Shown here one piece after another: positions 8,826-16,674 of a stretch of DNA of 64,000 nt. Numbering within the stretch: position 1 is the first letter of the stretch; the number at the start of each line of letters is the position of its first letter. The stretch lies in NCBI RefSeq assembly GCF_017834145.1, contig NZ_JAFIDA010000001.1, positions 2,542,001 through 2,606,000 on the forward strand, read 5' to 3'. Below the pieces are notes generated by a model. The model made no database searches. It saw nothing but the letters and a program-made list of their open reading frames with translations, and had not been told where the DNA came from. This DNA is from Leucobacter exalbidus. Lineage in GTDB: Bacteria > Actinomycetota > Actinomycetes > Actinomycetales > Microbacteriaceae. Made by a program: the position numbers and the translations under genes.

Positions 8826-10213
8826 ACACAAAAAGCTCACCCCTAACGATTGGCATGCGTGCCACGGTTGGTGCGCTCGTCATTGCGGCCGCAACGGCCG
8901 CGGTGGTGCTCGTGGGCTCGGTCGAGGTGCCCTCGGCCGTGCGCGAACCGCTCTCGCTGGTCGCCGATACCACCCAGAACACGGCGCGCACCCTGGTGTG
9001 CAGCGGCAGCTTTGGTGAGCTGGGGGCTGATCCCGAGCAGGCCGAGGTCGCCGTGCCCACCGGCCCGCCGGTGCTCGCGAGCGCCGGGGCCAAAACCGAA
9101 AACAGCTCACTCGAGCGCGCCACCGGCGGCGAAGGTCTGCCCGAGGTGCTGCGGGCCGGCAACACCGAATCTATTGCCGCGGCGCAGCTGCAGCACGTCA
9201 CCACCGAGAACCTGAGCGGTGCGGTGGCGAGCGCGTGTGCCGAGCCTCTCAACGAGCAGTGGCTGATCGGTGGCGGCACCGACGCTGGAGTCTCGACGAC
9301 CCTCGATTTGGGTAACCCTGGCAGTGTGCCTGCCTCGGTGCAGATCACCGTCTTTGATGACGAGGGCGAGGTCGACGCGGTGCAGACCGCCGGGGTGATC
9401 GTGCTGCCCGGCACTCAGCAGACCATTTCGCTGAACGGCTACGCGCCCGATCGCGCACATATTGCGGTGCGCGTCACTAGCTCTGGCGCCCCCGTCACCG
9501 CCTCAATGGGCGTTGCGCAGCGGGTCGGGCTGTCATCGTTCGGCGTCTCGTCGGTTGACCGGCAGGCCGAGCCCAACACCCAGCTCGTCATCGCGGGCAT
9601 TAACAACGCCGCAGACCACGGCCACGAGGCCACCGATGCGGGCGAGGGCGACCCCTATCCCGTGATGGTGCGCGCGTTTGCCCCCGGCGGCGAAGCGACC
9701 ACTGTGCGCCTGCGCGCGCTCGATGCCAAGGGTCACGCCACCGACCTGGGTGAGATGAATCTCGCCGAGAACGCCGTCGGCAACTTCAACGTCACGACCT
9801 GGCCCGAGGGATCGGCCGCGCTCGTAGTGACCGCCGATGTGCCGGTGATCGCTGCCGCCCTCGGCTCAGCCGAGACGGTGAAGAAGCACGACTATGAGTG
9901 GTTCGTGCCGTCACCCGTCATCGCCGCCGGTGAGGTCGTCGATGTGCCAGTGGTGCCCAACGGTACGCTCGTGCTCGTGCACCCCGGCGAGGGCAAGGCC
10001 GAGGTCACCATCACCCCGGTGAAGGGGAAGCCGCGCAAGCTGACGCTGTCGCCCGGTGCGACGCAGTCACTCGAGGTCGCAAATGGCTCGACGATCACCG
10101 CTACCGCTGACATTTTCGCTGGCGTGCGTTACGAAGAGGGCGCCAGCATTGCTTCGTACCCGGTGCTGCCGCCGAGCCAGCGCGACGGCACGCTGACGGT
10201 CTTCACGCGCTAG
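8822..10213 (+). CDS. DUF5719 family extracytoplasmic protein
   Basis: A 463-residue protein with an N-terminal signal anchor (hydrophobic residues about 11-32) and a long secreted beta-rich part. It resembles DUF5719 proteins, which in actinobacteria usually sit directly behind a large membrane glycosyltransferase. Recurrent segments such as NPGSVPASVQITVFDDEGE and TQQTISLNGYAP suggest repeated immunoglobulin-like or beta-sandwich modules. It overlaps the glycosyltransferase stop by 4 nt, so the two are made together and may act as an enzyme and accessory pair at the outer face of the membrane. Function is not known; the role is inferred from linkage only. Confidence 0.8.
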   Translation: MNTKSSPLTIGMRATVGALVIAAATAAVVLVGSVEVPSAVREPLSLVADTTQNTARTLVCSGSFGELGADPEQAEVAVPTGPPVLASAGAKTENSSLERATGGEGLPEVLRAGNTESIAAAQLQHVTTENLSGAVASACAEPLNEQWLIGGGTDAGVSTTLDLGNPGSVPASVQITVFDDEGEVDAVQTAGVIVLPGTQQTISLNGYAPDRAHIAVRVTSSGAPVTASMGVAQRVGLSSFGVSSVDRQAEPNTQLVIAGINNAADHGHEATDAGEGDPYPVMVRAFAPGGEATTVRLRALDAKGHATDLGEMNLAENAVGNFNVTTWPEGSAALVVTADVPVIAAALGSAETVKKHDYEWFVPSPVIAAGEVVDVPVVPNGTLVLVHPGEGKAEVTITPVKGKPRKLTLSPGATQSLEVANGSTITATADIFAGVRYEEGASIASYPVLPPSQRDGTLTVFTR

Positions 10214-10218
10214 CGGCG

Positions 10219-10224
10219 TAGACT
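10219..10224 (+). promoter_or_regulatory. -10 box TAGACT for the zincin-like gene (leaderless start)
   Basis: TAGACT ends 7 nt before ATG 10232, overlapping the end of the DUF5719 gene region. No Shine-Dalgarno sequence precedes the ATG. Confidence 0.5.
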
Positions 10225-10231
10225 TGACCAC

Positions 10232-10753
10232 ATGTTTGGATGGGATCGATCTGCGAGGCGTGCTGCGCGCGCTGAACGCGCAAGCGGCCCCGGCGGGGCT
10301 GCGGGTGCTGGCGCGACGGGCGCTGCTGGTGGCGGCGCCGGATCGCGGTCTGCGGTGAGCCGCCGACACGATCGGCGCCCGCAGCGGTCGTCGATGACGG
10401 GGCCCACACTGCCCGATCCCAATAGCCGATTTAAGCGCTTCGAAACCGATGCCCGCGGCGTCGTTGAACTGCTGCAGGCCCACTTCCCCGAAGAGTTGCA
10501 CGGCGTCAACATCGGGTTTCAGACGGCGCCCGCAAGCCTGGGCGAGAGCAAGTTTCCGCTGCTGTACTCGATTGATCGCAAGTCAAACACGATCATGATG
10601 TTTCGCATGCCGATTCAGCGCGCGCGGGGTTTGCACGTGAACGATGACGAGCACCGCCGCTACTTCGTGCAGCACTGCGTCTACCAGGCCGTGTGCGAAT
10701 ATTTGGGCCGTGAGCCGTGGGAATTGTTGCCCGGCCGGTTCGAACACTACTAA
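10232..10753 (+). CDS. Metallopeptidase-family (zincin-like) protein lacking an intact HExxH
   Basis: A 173-residue protein. Residues 1-55 are a Gly/Ala/Arg-rich, probably disordered extension. The remainder resembles the actinobacterial family related to Rv3259, called metallopeptidase family because of distant similarity to small zincins. The helix expected to carry the zinc motif reads RYFVQHCVYQAVCEYLG, with no HExxH, so metal-dependent proteolysis is unlikely. It follows the whiB, glycosyltransferase and DUF5719 genes, the same neighbourhood as in mycobacteria as I recall it. A TAGACT box 7 nt upstream supports the ATG. An alternative is simply an uncharacterised protein with no relation to proteases. 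Confidence 0.65.
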   Translation: MFGWDRSARRAARAERASGPGGAAGAGATGAAGGGAGSRSAVSRRHDRRPQRSSMTGPTLPDPNSRFKRFETDARGVVELLQAHFPEELHGVNIGFQTAPASLGESKFPLLYSIDRKSNTIMMFRMPIQRARGLHVNDDEHRRYFVQHCVYQAVCEYLGREPWELLPGRFEHY

Positions 10754-10801
10754 CGCGCCGCGCCCACGAAGCGGTAACCGCCGATTGTGAGTTTTTGCAG
10801 C

Positions 10802-10807
10802 CATAAT
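10802..10807 (+). promoter_or_regulatory. -10 box CATAAT deciding the mtrA start
   Basis: CATAAT ends 7 nt before ATG 10815, while the alternative in-frame ATG at 10806 lies inside the box. This favours the 10815 start and a leaderless mRNA. Confidence 0.55.
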
Positions 10808-10814
10808 GGGAGTC

Positions 10815-11498
10815 ATGAGCGCGCGCATCTTGGTGGTTGATGACGATAGGGCACTCGCAGAGATGCTGAGCATGGCCTTGCAGGCTGAGGGTTTTGACAC
10901 AGATCACGCGGCCGACGGCGCTGAAGCGGTCGAACTGTTTCGTGAGGTCAAGCCCGATCTCGTGCTGCTCGATGTGATGCTGCCCAGCCTCGACGGCATT
11001 GAAGTGTGCGAGCGTATTCGCGCCGAATCAGGCGTGCCGATCATTATGTTGACGGCCCGCACCGACACCCGCGATGTGGTGCGCGGGCTTGAGGCCGGCG
11101 CCGACGATTACGTGGTGAAGCCGTTTAAATCGGCTGAGCTGGTGGCCCGTATTCGTGCGCGGCTGCGCGAACCCTCGCAAGAGGTGAGTGAGACGCTGCG
11201 GGTGGGCGACCTGACCATCGACGTGTCGGCGCACGAGGTGCGCCGCGGGTCGCAGCCGATCTCGCTGACCCCGCTAGAGTTTGACCTGCTCGCGATTTTG
11301 GCGCGCAAACCCCAGCAGGTGTTCACCCGCGAGGTGCTGCTCGAAAAGGTGTGGGGCTATCAGTACAAGGCCGATACCCGCCTCGTGAACGTGCACGTGC
11401 AGCGGCTGCGCGCAAAGATCGAACAAGACCCCGATCGCCCGACGATCGTGACGACAGTGCGCGGCGTGGGGTATCGCGCGGGCACCCCGACCTCGTAA
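10815..11498 (+). CDS. mtrA: Response regulator MtrA
   Basis: A 227-residue OmpR/PhoB-type regulator. The receiver domain has the acidic pocket Asp9-Asp11, phosphoacceptor Asp53 in LVLLDVMLP and Lys102 in VVKPF. The C-terminal winged helix ends with the usual GVGYRAG segment. MtrA controls cell-wall hydrolases, division and chromosome replication genes in actinobacteria and is essential in many. The start at 10815 (MSARILVVDDD) is preferred over 10806 because a CATAAT -10 box overlaps the earlier ATG. The mtrB kinase gene begins 5 nt after the stop and lpqB follows, the standard module. Confidence 0.95.
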   Translation: MSARILVVDDDRALAEMLSMALQAEGFDTDHAADGAEAVELFREVKPDLVLLDVMLPSLDGIEVCERIRAESGVPIIMLTARTDTRDVVRGLEAGADDYVVKPFKSAELVARIRARLREPSQEVSETLRVGDLTIDVSAHEVRRGSQPISLTPLEFDLLAILARKPQQVFTREVLLEKVWGYQYKADTRLVNVHVQRLRAKIEQDPDRPTIVTTVRGVGYRAGTPTS

Positions 11499-11503
11499 CC
11501 CGT

Positions 11504-13189
11504 ATGGTTTCGCGGCGCTCACGACTGGGCAGGTGGCTGCGCCGATTGCAGCTGCGCTGGGTGAAATTCTCGCACCCGGTGCTGCGGCCCTTCCGCGTGC
11601 GGTGGCGCCGCTCGCTGATGCTGCGCACCATGACGGTGACGGGCATGGTCACCGGCTTCATGATTTTGATGGCCGGCATATTCATCGTCACGAGTGTCAG
11701 CGACGACCTGTATTCGTCGCGCCGTGACGCGGCGCTTGAAGACTCGGCCCGTGCCACGCTCGCTGCGCAACGACAGATCGATGCGTCTGACCGGGGCAGT
11801 CTCTCAATCTTGTCGGCCGATGTGCGCCGCACTGTGCAAGACACCTCATCGAGTCAGCTCGTCTACCTGCGGCGGCAGCCGGGCCAGGCCTCCAACCCCG
11901 AGGCGCCGCCCTCGTCGCGCACCAACGCGATGCTGCCCGAAGCGGTGACCGCCGAGCTCTCGGCCGCGGCCATGGTCGGCGATACGCCGCAGCTGTGGCA
12001 GCCTGTCACATTCACCGACGATACGGGCAACCCGGCTCCCGGCATTATTGTCGCCTCGACCCTCACCTTTCCCGCCGGTGCCGGGGTGTACGACCTGTTC
12101 ATCGGGTACACGCTCGATGACACCCAAGACACCCTCGCGTTTGTGCAGCGCACCCTGCTCGTGACCGCCGCGGTGATGATGGCGTTCATTGGCATTTTGG
12201 TGTGGATCATTTCGCGCATCGTGTTTCGCCCGATTCGTGTGGCGGCCAACACGAGTAGGCGACTGGCGGGCGGCGAAGCTGACGCGCGCATGCCGCTGCA
12301 AAACGATGTGCACTTTGACACCCTCTCTGAGGGCTTCAACGACATGGCCGACACGCTGCAGTCACGCATCCAAGAGCTTGATCAGCTCTCTGAAATGCAG
12401 CAGCGATTCGTGTCTGACGTCTCGCATGAGCTGCGCACCCCGCTCACCACGATCAGGCTGGCGAGCGAGGTTCTTGACTCGGGCTCGGCCGAGCTGGGGG
12501 CCGGTCAGCAGCGCGCCATCGAGGTGCTGGGCACACAGGTCGAGCGGTTTGAATCGCTGCTCGAAGATTTGCTCGAAATCTCACGCTACGACGCCGGCCG
12601 AGTGATCCTCGACACCGAACCGACAAACATGGTGTCGCTGATCGAAGAGGTGGCCGAGTCACTCAGACCGGTCGCGAACAACGACATCGAAGTGGTCGCG
12701 CAGGGCGGTTTCTCGCCGATCGATGTCGACCCGCGTCGCATGCGCCGCATCCTGTCAAACCTCATCGGCAACGCGATCGAACACGGCGAAGAACACCCGA
12801 TTGTGGTCACCGTGGATTCGAACTCGACCGCGGTAGCGGTGTGCGTGCGTGACTGGGGGATCGGCATGAGCGAGGAGCACACGGTGCACGTGTTTGACCG
12901 GTTCTGGCGCGCTGACCCGTCACGCAAACGCACCCTGGGTGGCACGGGCCTCGGCCTGGCGATCGCGCAAGAGGATGCGGCAGTGCACGGCGGCATTCTC
13001 GAGGTGTGGTCGCGCCCCGGTGAAGGCACTAACTTTCGGCTCACCCTGCCGCGCGGTGAAGCGGTGCGGGCCTTCGTCTCGCCGCTCGACCTGGTGCCCG
13101 AGGGGCAAACCTCAAGTGAGCACGATCAGACTGGACCCGGGCGCTGGCTGAAACGCCCGGCACGCTTGATCCGGAGGGAGAAACGGTGA
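11504..13189 (+). CDS. mtrB: Sensor histidine kinase MtrB
   Basis: A 561-residue membrane kinase and the partner of MtrA. It has a basic cytoplasmic N-terminus, a first membrane helix around residues 40-65, an extracytoplasmic sensor region, a second helix near residue 225, a HAMP domain, a dimerisation domain with the phosphorylated His308 in FVSDVSHELRTPL, and a HATPase domain with the N box (NLIGNAIEHG), G1 (VRDWGIGM) and G2 (GGTGLGLAIA). An open frame extends upstream into mtrA, but ATG 11504 directly after the mtrA stop fits the family length. Its stop overlaps the lpqB start. Confidence 0.95.
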   Translation: MVSRRSRLGRWLRRLQLRWVKFSHPVLRPFRVRWRRSLMLRTMTVTGMVTGFMILMAGIFIVTSVSDDLYSSRRDAALEDSARATLAAQRQIDASDRGSLSILSADVRRTVQDTSSSQLVYLRRQPGQASNPEAPPSSRTNAMLPEAVTAELSAAAMVGDTPQLWQPVTFTDDTGNPAPGIIVASTLTFPAGAGVYDLFIGYTLDDTQDTLAFVQRTLLVTAAVMMAFIGILVWIISRIVFRPIRVAANTSRRLAGGEADARMPLQNDVHFDTLSEGFNDMADTLQSRIQELDQLSEMQQRFVSDVSHELRTPLTTIRLASEVLDSGSAELGAGQQRAIEVLGTQVERFESLLEDLLEISRYDAGRVILDTEPTNMVSLIEEVAESLRPVANNDIEVVAQGGFSPIDVDPRRMRRILSNLIGNAIEHGEEHPIVVTVDSNSTAVAVCVRDWGIGMSEEHTVHVFDRFWRADPSRKRTLGGTGLGLAIAQEDAAVHGGILEVWSRPGEGTNFRLTLPRGEAVRAFVSPLDLVPEGQTSSEHDQTGPGRWLKRPARLIRREKR

Positions 13190-14868
13190 TGCAGCAGCGA
13201 CGTAGGCGACGAAACGCCAGAACCCCCCTCGCGCGGGTGGCCGTGCTCGCGGTGATTGCGCTGCTCGCTGGGTGCGCCGCGATTCCCGGCGCAGGCAACG
13301 TGAAGGTCGGCCTCACCGACCTCGAACAGGCCGAGCAATTTTACCAGTTCACCCCGCAGAGCCCCACCGCCCAGGCCAGCCAAGAAGACATCGTGCGCGG
13401 CTTCGTGGCCGCGGCGACCTCGAACGCCGATGACTATGCGGTCGCGCGCGAATTCCTGTCGACCGAATATGCGAACCAGTGGGATCCGTACTACGGCGTG
13501 CTGATCGACGAGGGCAGCAGACCGTATCGCGCCGCAGGCGACACCGCCGGTGTGCTCTCGCTCAGTGCGACCGCCAAAGTTGACGAGGCGGGCCAAATGC
13601 TGCCCGTTGAACCCGGGCCCGCCACCGATATGCGGTTCGAATTTACGCGGATTGATGGCGAATGGCGCATCGCGTCGGCCCCCAGCGGCATTATTCTCGA
13701 CAAGAGCATGTTCTTGGCGATCTGGAGCTCGCACCAGCTGTATTTCGTGGGCACCAACGAAATCTTGGTGCCGGTGACGCGCTGGTTTGTGGCCGGCGCT
13801 GCGCTCGCCACCGAGATTGTGGGCGCGCTCGTGAGAGGCCCCAGCGAACACATGCGCGAGTCGCTGCACAGCGGGTTTCCCGCCGGCGCCGTGCTCGTCA
13901 CCAAAGCGGTGCCCGTGCTCGATGGGCGCGCACGCATCGACATGAGCAGCGAAGTGCTTCAGGCGAGCCCGCAGGCGATCGCCGAGCTGCGGCAGCAACT
14001 CAAGCTCAGCCTGCAGAGCATTCCCGGCGTGAACGGGTTTGATCTGCTGGTGGAGGGCACCGCGATGAGCGAGCTGGGCGGCGGCATTGAACCCGAGCTG
14101 GTGAACGAAATCGCGATGCCCACAGGGCTCATCGACGGGGTGTTTGGGGCCGTCTCTGGGGGCGAACTCACGCCCATGCTCGGCTTCGCTGACCGGGTGG
14201 GGGAGCTCGACCCGCAGGCCATCACGCTCTCGATCGACGGCACGCAGATGGCTGTGCTGTCTGAGCCGGGGGTGACGCGTCTCGACGCGGCCGGCAGCGC
14301 GCTGCTTGACACCCGAGCCAAACAGATCGCGCCCTCGATCGACGTGTTTGGGTTTCTGTGGACCGCCACGCGCTCGGGCGAACTGCAGGCGCGCGGCGGC
14401 GATGGCGTTGCGATTCAGGTGCCGGCGCCGTGGCTTGACGGCCGCAAGGTGGCTGCTGTGCGCCTGGCCCCAGACGGGGCACGCATCGCGGCGCTGGTTG
14501 CCAGCGAGGGCGGCGCGCAGCTGCTCATCGCCGGGGTCGTGCGCGACGATCAGGGCACCCCGATCCGCACCACCGACGAAGCCGCCACCGAGCTGTGGGT
14601 GACGGGGGATCCGCTCGATTTTGACTGGGTGGGGCCCACGAAGTTTGCGGTGCTCTCGAAGGGGGCGACCGCCACGAAGGTGACGAGCGGCGGCCCTGGC
14701 ACGTTCAGCACCGAGCAGGGCTCGATTCCGGGTGGGCGCCAGCTCACCGGCGGCGGAGCCTACGCGCAGCTGCGCGTACTCGGCAGCGAAGGCGACCTGT
14801 ACGCGCCGCAGAACAGCGGCTGGCAGCGCGGCGACTACGACATCGAGGTGCTCGCTAAACGCGGCTGA
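13186..14868 (+). CDS. lpqB: Lipoprotein LpqB, MtrAB accessory factor
   Basis: A 560-residue lipoprotein with a basic start, a hydrophobic core and the lipobox LLAGC with Cys30 as the lipidation site. A GerMN-like domain lies around residues 160-300 and a beta-propeller-like C-terminal domain follows. In mycobacteria LpqB contacts the extracytoplasmic part of MtrB and modulates the MtrAB system. The GTG start overlaps the mtrB TGA, with GGAGGG (13173-13178) 7 nt upstream; the ATG one codon later is an equally possible start. The three genes form one operon reporting on envelope state. Confidence 0.93.
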   Translation: MMQQRRRRRNARTPLARVAVLAVIALLAGCAAIPGAGNVKVGLTDLEQAEQFYQFTPQSPTAQASQEDIVRGFVAAATSNADDYAVAREFLSTEYANQWDPYYGVLIDEGSRPYRAAGDTAGVLSLSATAKVDEAGQMLPVEPGPATDMRFEFTRIDGEWRIASAPSGIILDKSMFLAIWSSHQLYFVGTNEILVPVTRWFVAGAALATEIVGALVRGPSEHMRESLHSGFPAGAVLVTKAVPVLDGRARIDMSSEVLQASPQAIAELRQQLKLSLQSIPGVNGFDLLVEGTAMSELGGGIEPELVNEIAMPTGLIDGVFGAVSGGELTPMLGFADRVGELDPQAITLSIDGTQMAVLSEPGVTRLDAAGSALLDTRAKQIAPSIDVFGFLWTATRSGELQARGGDGVAIQVPAPWLDGRKVAAVRLAPDGARIAALVASEGGAQLLIAGVVRDDQGTPIRTTDEAATELWVTGDPLDFDWVGPTKFAVLSKGATATKVTSGGPGTFSTEQGSIPGGRQLTGGGAYAQLRVLGSEGDLYAPQNSGWQRGDYDIEVLAKRG

Positions 14869-14974
14869 GGTGGCCGCCGCGAGCCGAGACGTCCACACCA
14901 AGCTGAGCTGGTAAGTTATCCACCACTTGCGCGGGGGCCGTCTCGCGCCAGCCCTTTGCGTGCACACTGGGGGC

Positions 14975-15697
14975 ATGGCTGTCACCCCCGCCGCACCGAC
15001 TACCGCACCGCTCGCCACCACGGCACGCGAGCTGCTCGCTGACCTTGGCGCGCTCGTATGGCCGGTGGCCTGTGTGAGCTGCGGCGCCGCAGATCGGGCG
15101 CTGTGCGATCCTTGTCGCACTCGGCTGCGCACGGCGGCGCCCCTCGCATACGAGAGCGTGCTCGCACCGGTGCCGGCGTACGCGCGCGGCCCCTATGCGG
15201 GCGAGCTGCGCGCCGTGGTCGTAGCGTACAAACACGAGCAGCGCACCGGGTTCGCCCGCGTGCTCGGTGAACAGCTTGCGCATCCGCTTGTCCGCGCCCT
15301 CAGCCACGCCTCCGAACCGCCGCTGCTCATCGCGGCGCCCTCACGCGCGAGCCAGCTGCGAGCCCGCGGGTTTCGACACGTCGACGCGATGATTGCGGCG
15401 GCCATGAAACATGATCCGGATCGCGCAACGCTCATGCGTGCCCTCACATCGACCCGGGGGCGACGCAGCCAGGTCGGCCTCGACGCTGCGACCCGCGCCC
15501 AAAATGCGGCTCGAATCGCCGTGCGCAGATCGTGCCACGCCCGCCTGCGCGGGCGAGAAGTGATTGTGGTCGATGACATTATGACGACCGGGGCGACCGT
15601 GCGCGCGGCCTGCGAGGCCTTGCAAGCTGTGGGAGCGCGCGTGATTGCGGCGGCCGTTCTCGCTTCGGTGTCGTACGAGGGAACGCCCGGAAAATAA
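14975..15697 (+). CDS. comF: ComF family phosphoribosyltransferase-like protein
   Basis: A 240-residue protein with an N-terminal zinc-ribbon (CVSCGAADRALCDPC) and a C-terminal phosphoribosyltransferase fold carrying the PRPP motif VIVVDDIMTTGAT. ComF proteins are needed for DNA transformation in Bacillus and relatives, but homologues are widespread in non-competent actinobacteria, where the job is unclear. ATG 14975 is chosen because the conserved part begins soon after; a longer frame from 14927 is possible. It lies 106 bp downstream of lpqB, the usual actinobacterial place. Confidence 0.88.
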   Translation: MAVTPAAPTTAPLATTARELLADLGALVWPVACVSCGAADRALCDPCRTRLRTAAPLAYESVLAPVPAYARGPYAGELRAVVVAYKHEQRTGFARVLGEQLAHPLVRALSHASEPPLLIAAPSRASQLRARGFRHVDAMIAAAMKHDPDRATLMRALTSTRGRRSQVGLDAATRAQNAARIAVRRSCHARLRGREVIVVDDIMTTGATVRAACEALQAVGARVIAAAVLASVSYEGTPGK

Positions 15698-15796
15698 ATG
15701 GAGGTGGCCGCGACATCACTTCGTGCAGTAGCATTCGTGAAAGGCGTAACGGTGCGCTAGAACGGCCCACCCGCCTGAGCTACCTGGGAGGTCACC

Positions 15797-16423
15797 ATGG
15801 ACGTGAACATCCGCGGCAAGAACGTCGGTATCACTGATCGTTTTGAAGACTATGTCGGTACCAAGTCTGAGAAGGTGGCTGGCCTGCTGCCTAAAGCTCA
15901 GAAGTTCGAGGTGAAGGTTTCTCGGCTTTCTGACAAGAGCCCGCAGCACGGCGACGTCGTAGAAATCACGCTCGTTGGCCCCGGCCCCGTGATTCGCGCA
16001 GAGTCGTTCGGCGGTGACAAGTACACCGCATTCGATATGGCATACGGCCGCGTGCTCGAGCGCATTCGCCGCATGAAGGACCGTCGCCATGACCGTCGTG
16101 GCGCAGGCCGCACCTCACTGGGCGACGCCGCCGCAGCCGGGTTCGAAATGGTCGACGTCACCCCTGCACCGCTTGAGGTGCTTGAAGCTGTCGCAGCCGG
16201 TGTCGCGCCCCTCGTGACCGAGACCGAAGAAGAGATCTACTCGCCCGTGGTGATTCGCACCAAGGAGTTTCCGGCCGAAAGCCTCAGCGTGGACGACGCC
16301 GTCGACCAGATGGAGCTGGTCGGGCACGACTTCTTCCTGTTTGTCGAAACCGAATCGGGGAAGCCGAGTGTGGTGTACCGCCGCAAGGGCTGGAACTACG
16401 GTGTGATCTCGCTCGCTGAGTAG
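15797..16423 (+). CDS. hpf: Long-form ribosome hibernation promoting factor
   Basis: A 208-residue long HPF. The N-terminal S30AE domain (residues 1-100) starts MDVNIRGKNVGITDRFEDYV, and the C-terminal dimerisation domain includes VIRTKEFPAESLSVDDAVDQMELVGHDFFLF. Long HPF pairs 70S ribosomes into inactive 100S particles in stationary phase or under stress. GGGAGGT at 15787-15793 is a strong ribosome-binding site for ATG 15797. It lies in the conserved lpqB-comF-hpf-secA order and is closed by a strong hairpin. Confidence 0.96.
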   Translation: MDVNIRGKNVGITDRFEDYVGTKSEKVAGLLPKAQKFEVKVSRLSDKSPQHGDVVEITLVGPGPVIRAESFGGDKYTAFDMAYGRVLERIRRMKDRRHDRRGAGRTSLGDAAAAGFEMVDVTPAPLEVLEAVAAGVAPLVTETEEEIYSPVVIRTKEFPAESLSVDDAVDQMELVGHDFFLFVETESGKPSVVYRRKGWNYGVISLAE

Positions 16424-16455
16424 CGAGCACACCAACACACAGTGAATTCGAAGTG

Positions 16456-16487
16456 ACGTGGGGGCGGCCAACTGGCCGCCCCCACGT
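16456..16487 (+). terminator. Terminator hairpin after hpf
   Basis: The 15-nt arms 16456-16470 and 16473-16487 are perfectly complementary and GC-rich with a very short loop. It lies 32 bp after the hpf stop. Confidence 0.75.
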
Positions 16488-16674
16488 TGCATTTGCGGCC
16501 GATTTGAGGCGCCAGCACGACATTTCACCCTCAGCGCAACTTGCGTCTATATAGGGGCTATCCAGCCGGGAGGGCAGTTTGCATTGCTAAGCTGGTGACT
16601 TGTCACGATTCGGCAACGAAGGTGACCTAGCGATGCGGCTCGATTCCCCGGGCACAACTTACAGGAGTGACAAC

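Noticed and set aside
13126-15132. A 668-codon open frame on the minus strand opposite lpqB
   Set aside because: It runs antisense to lpqB, mtrB and comF, has no recognisable domains and is His/Arg/Gly-rich, the usual shadow of GC-rich coding DNA.
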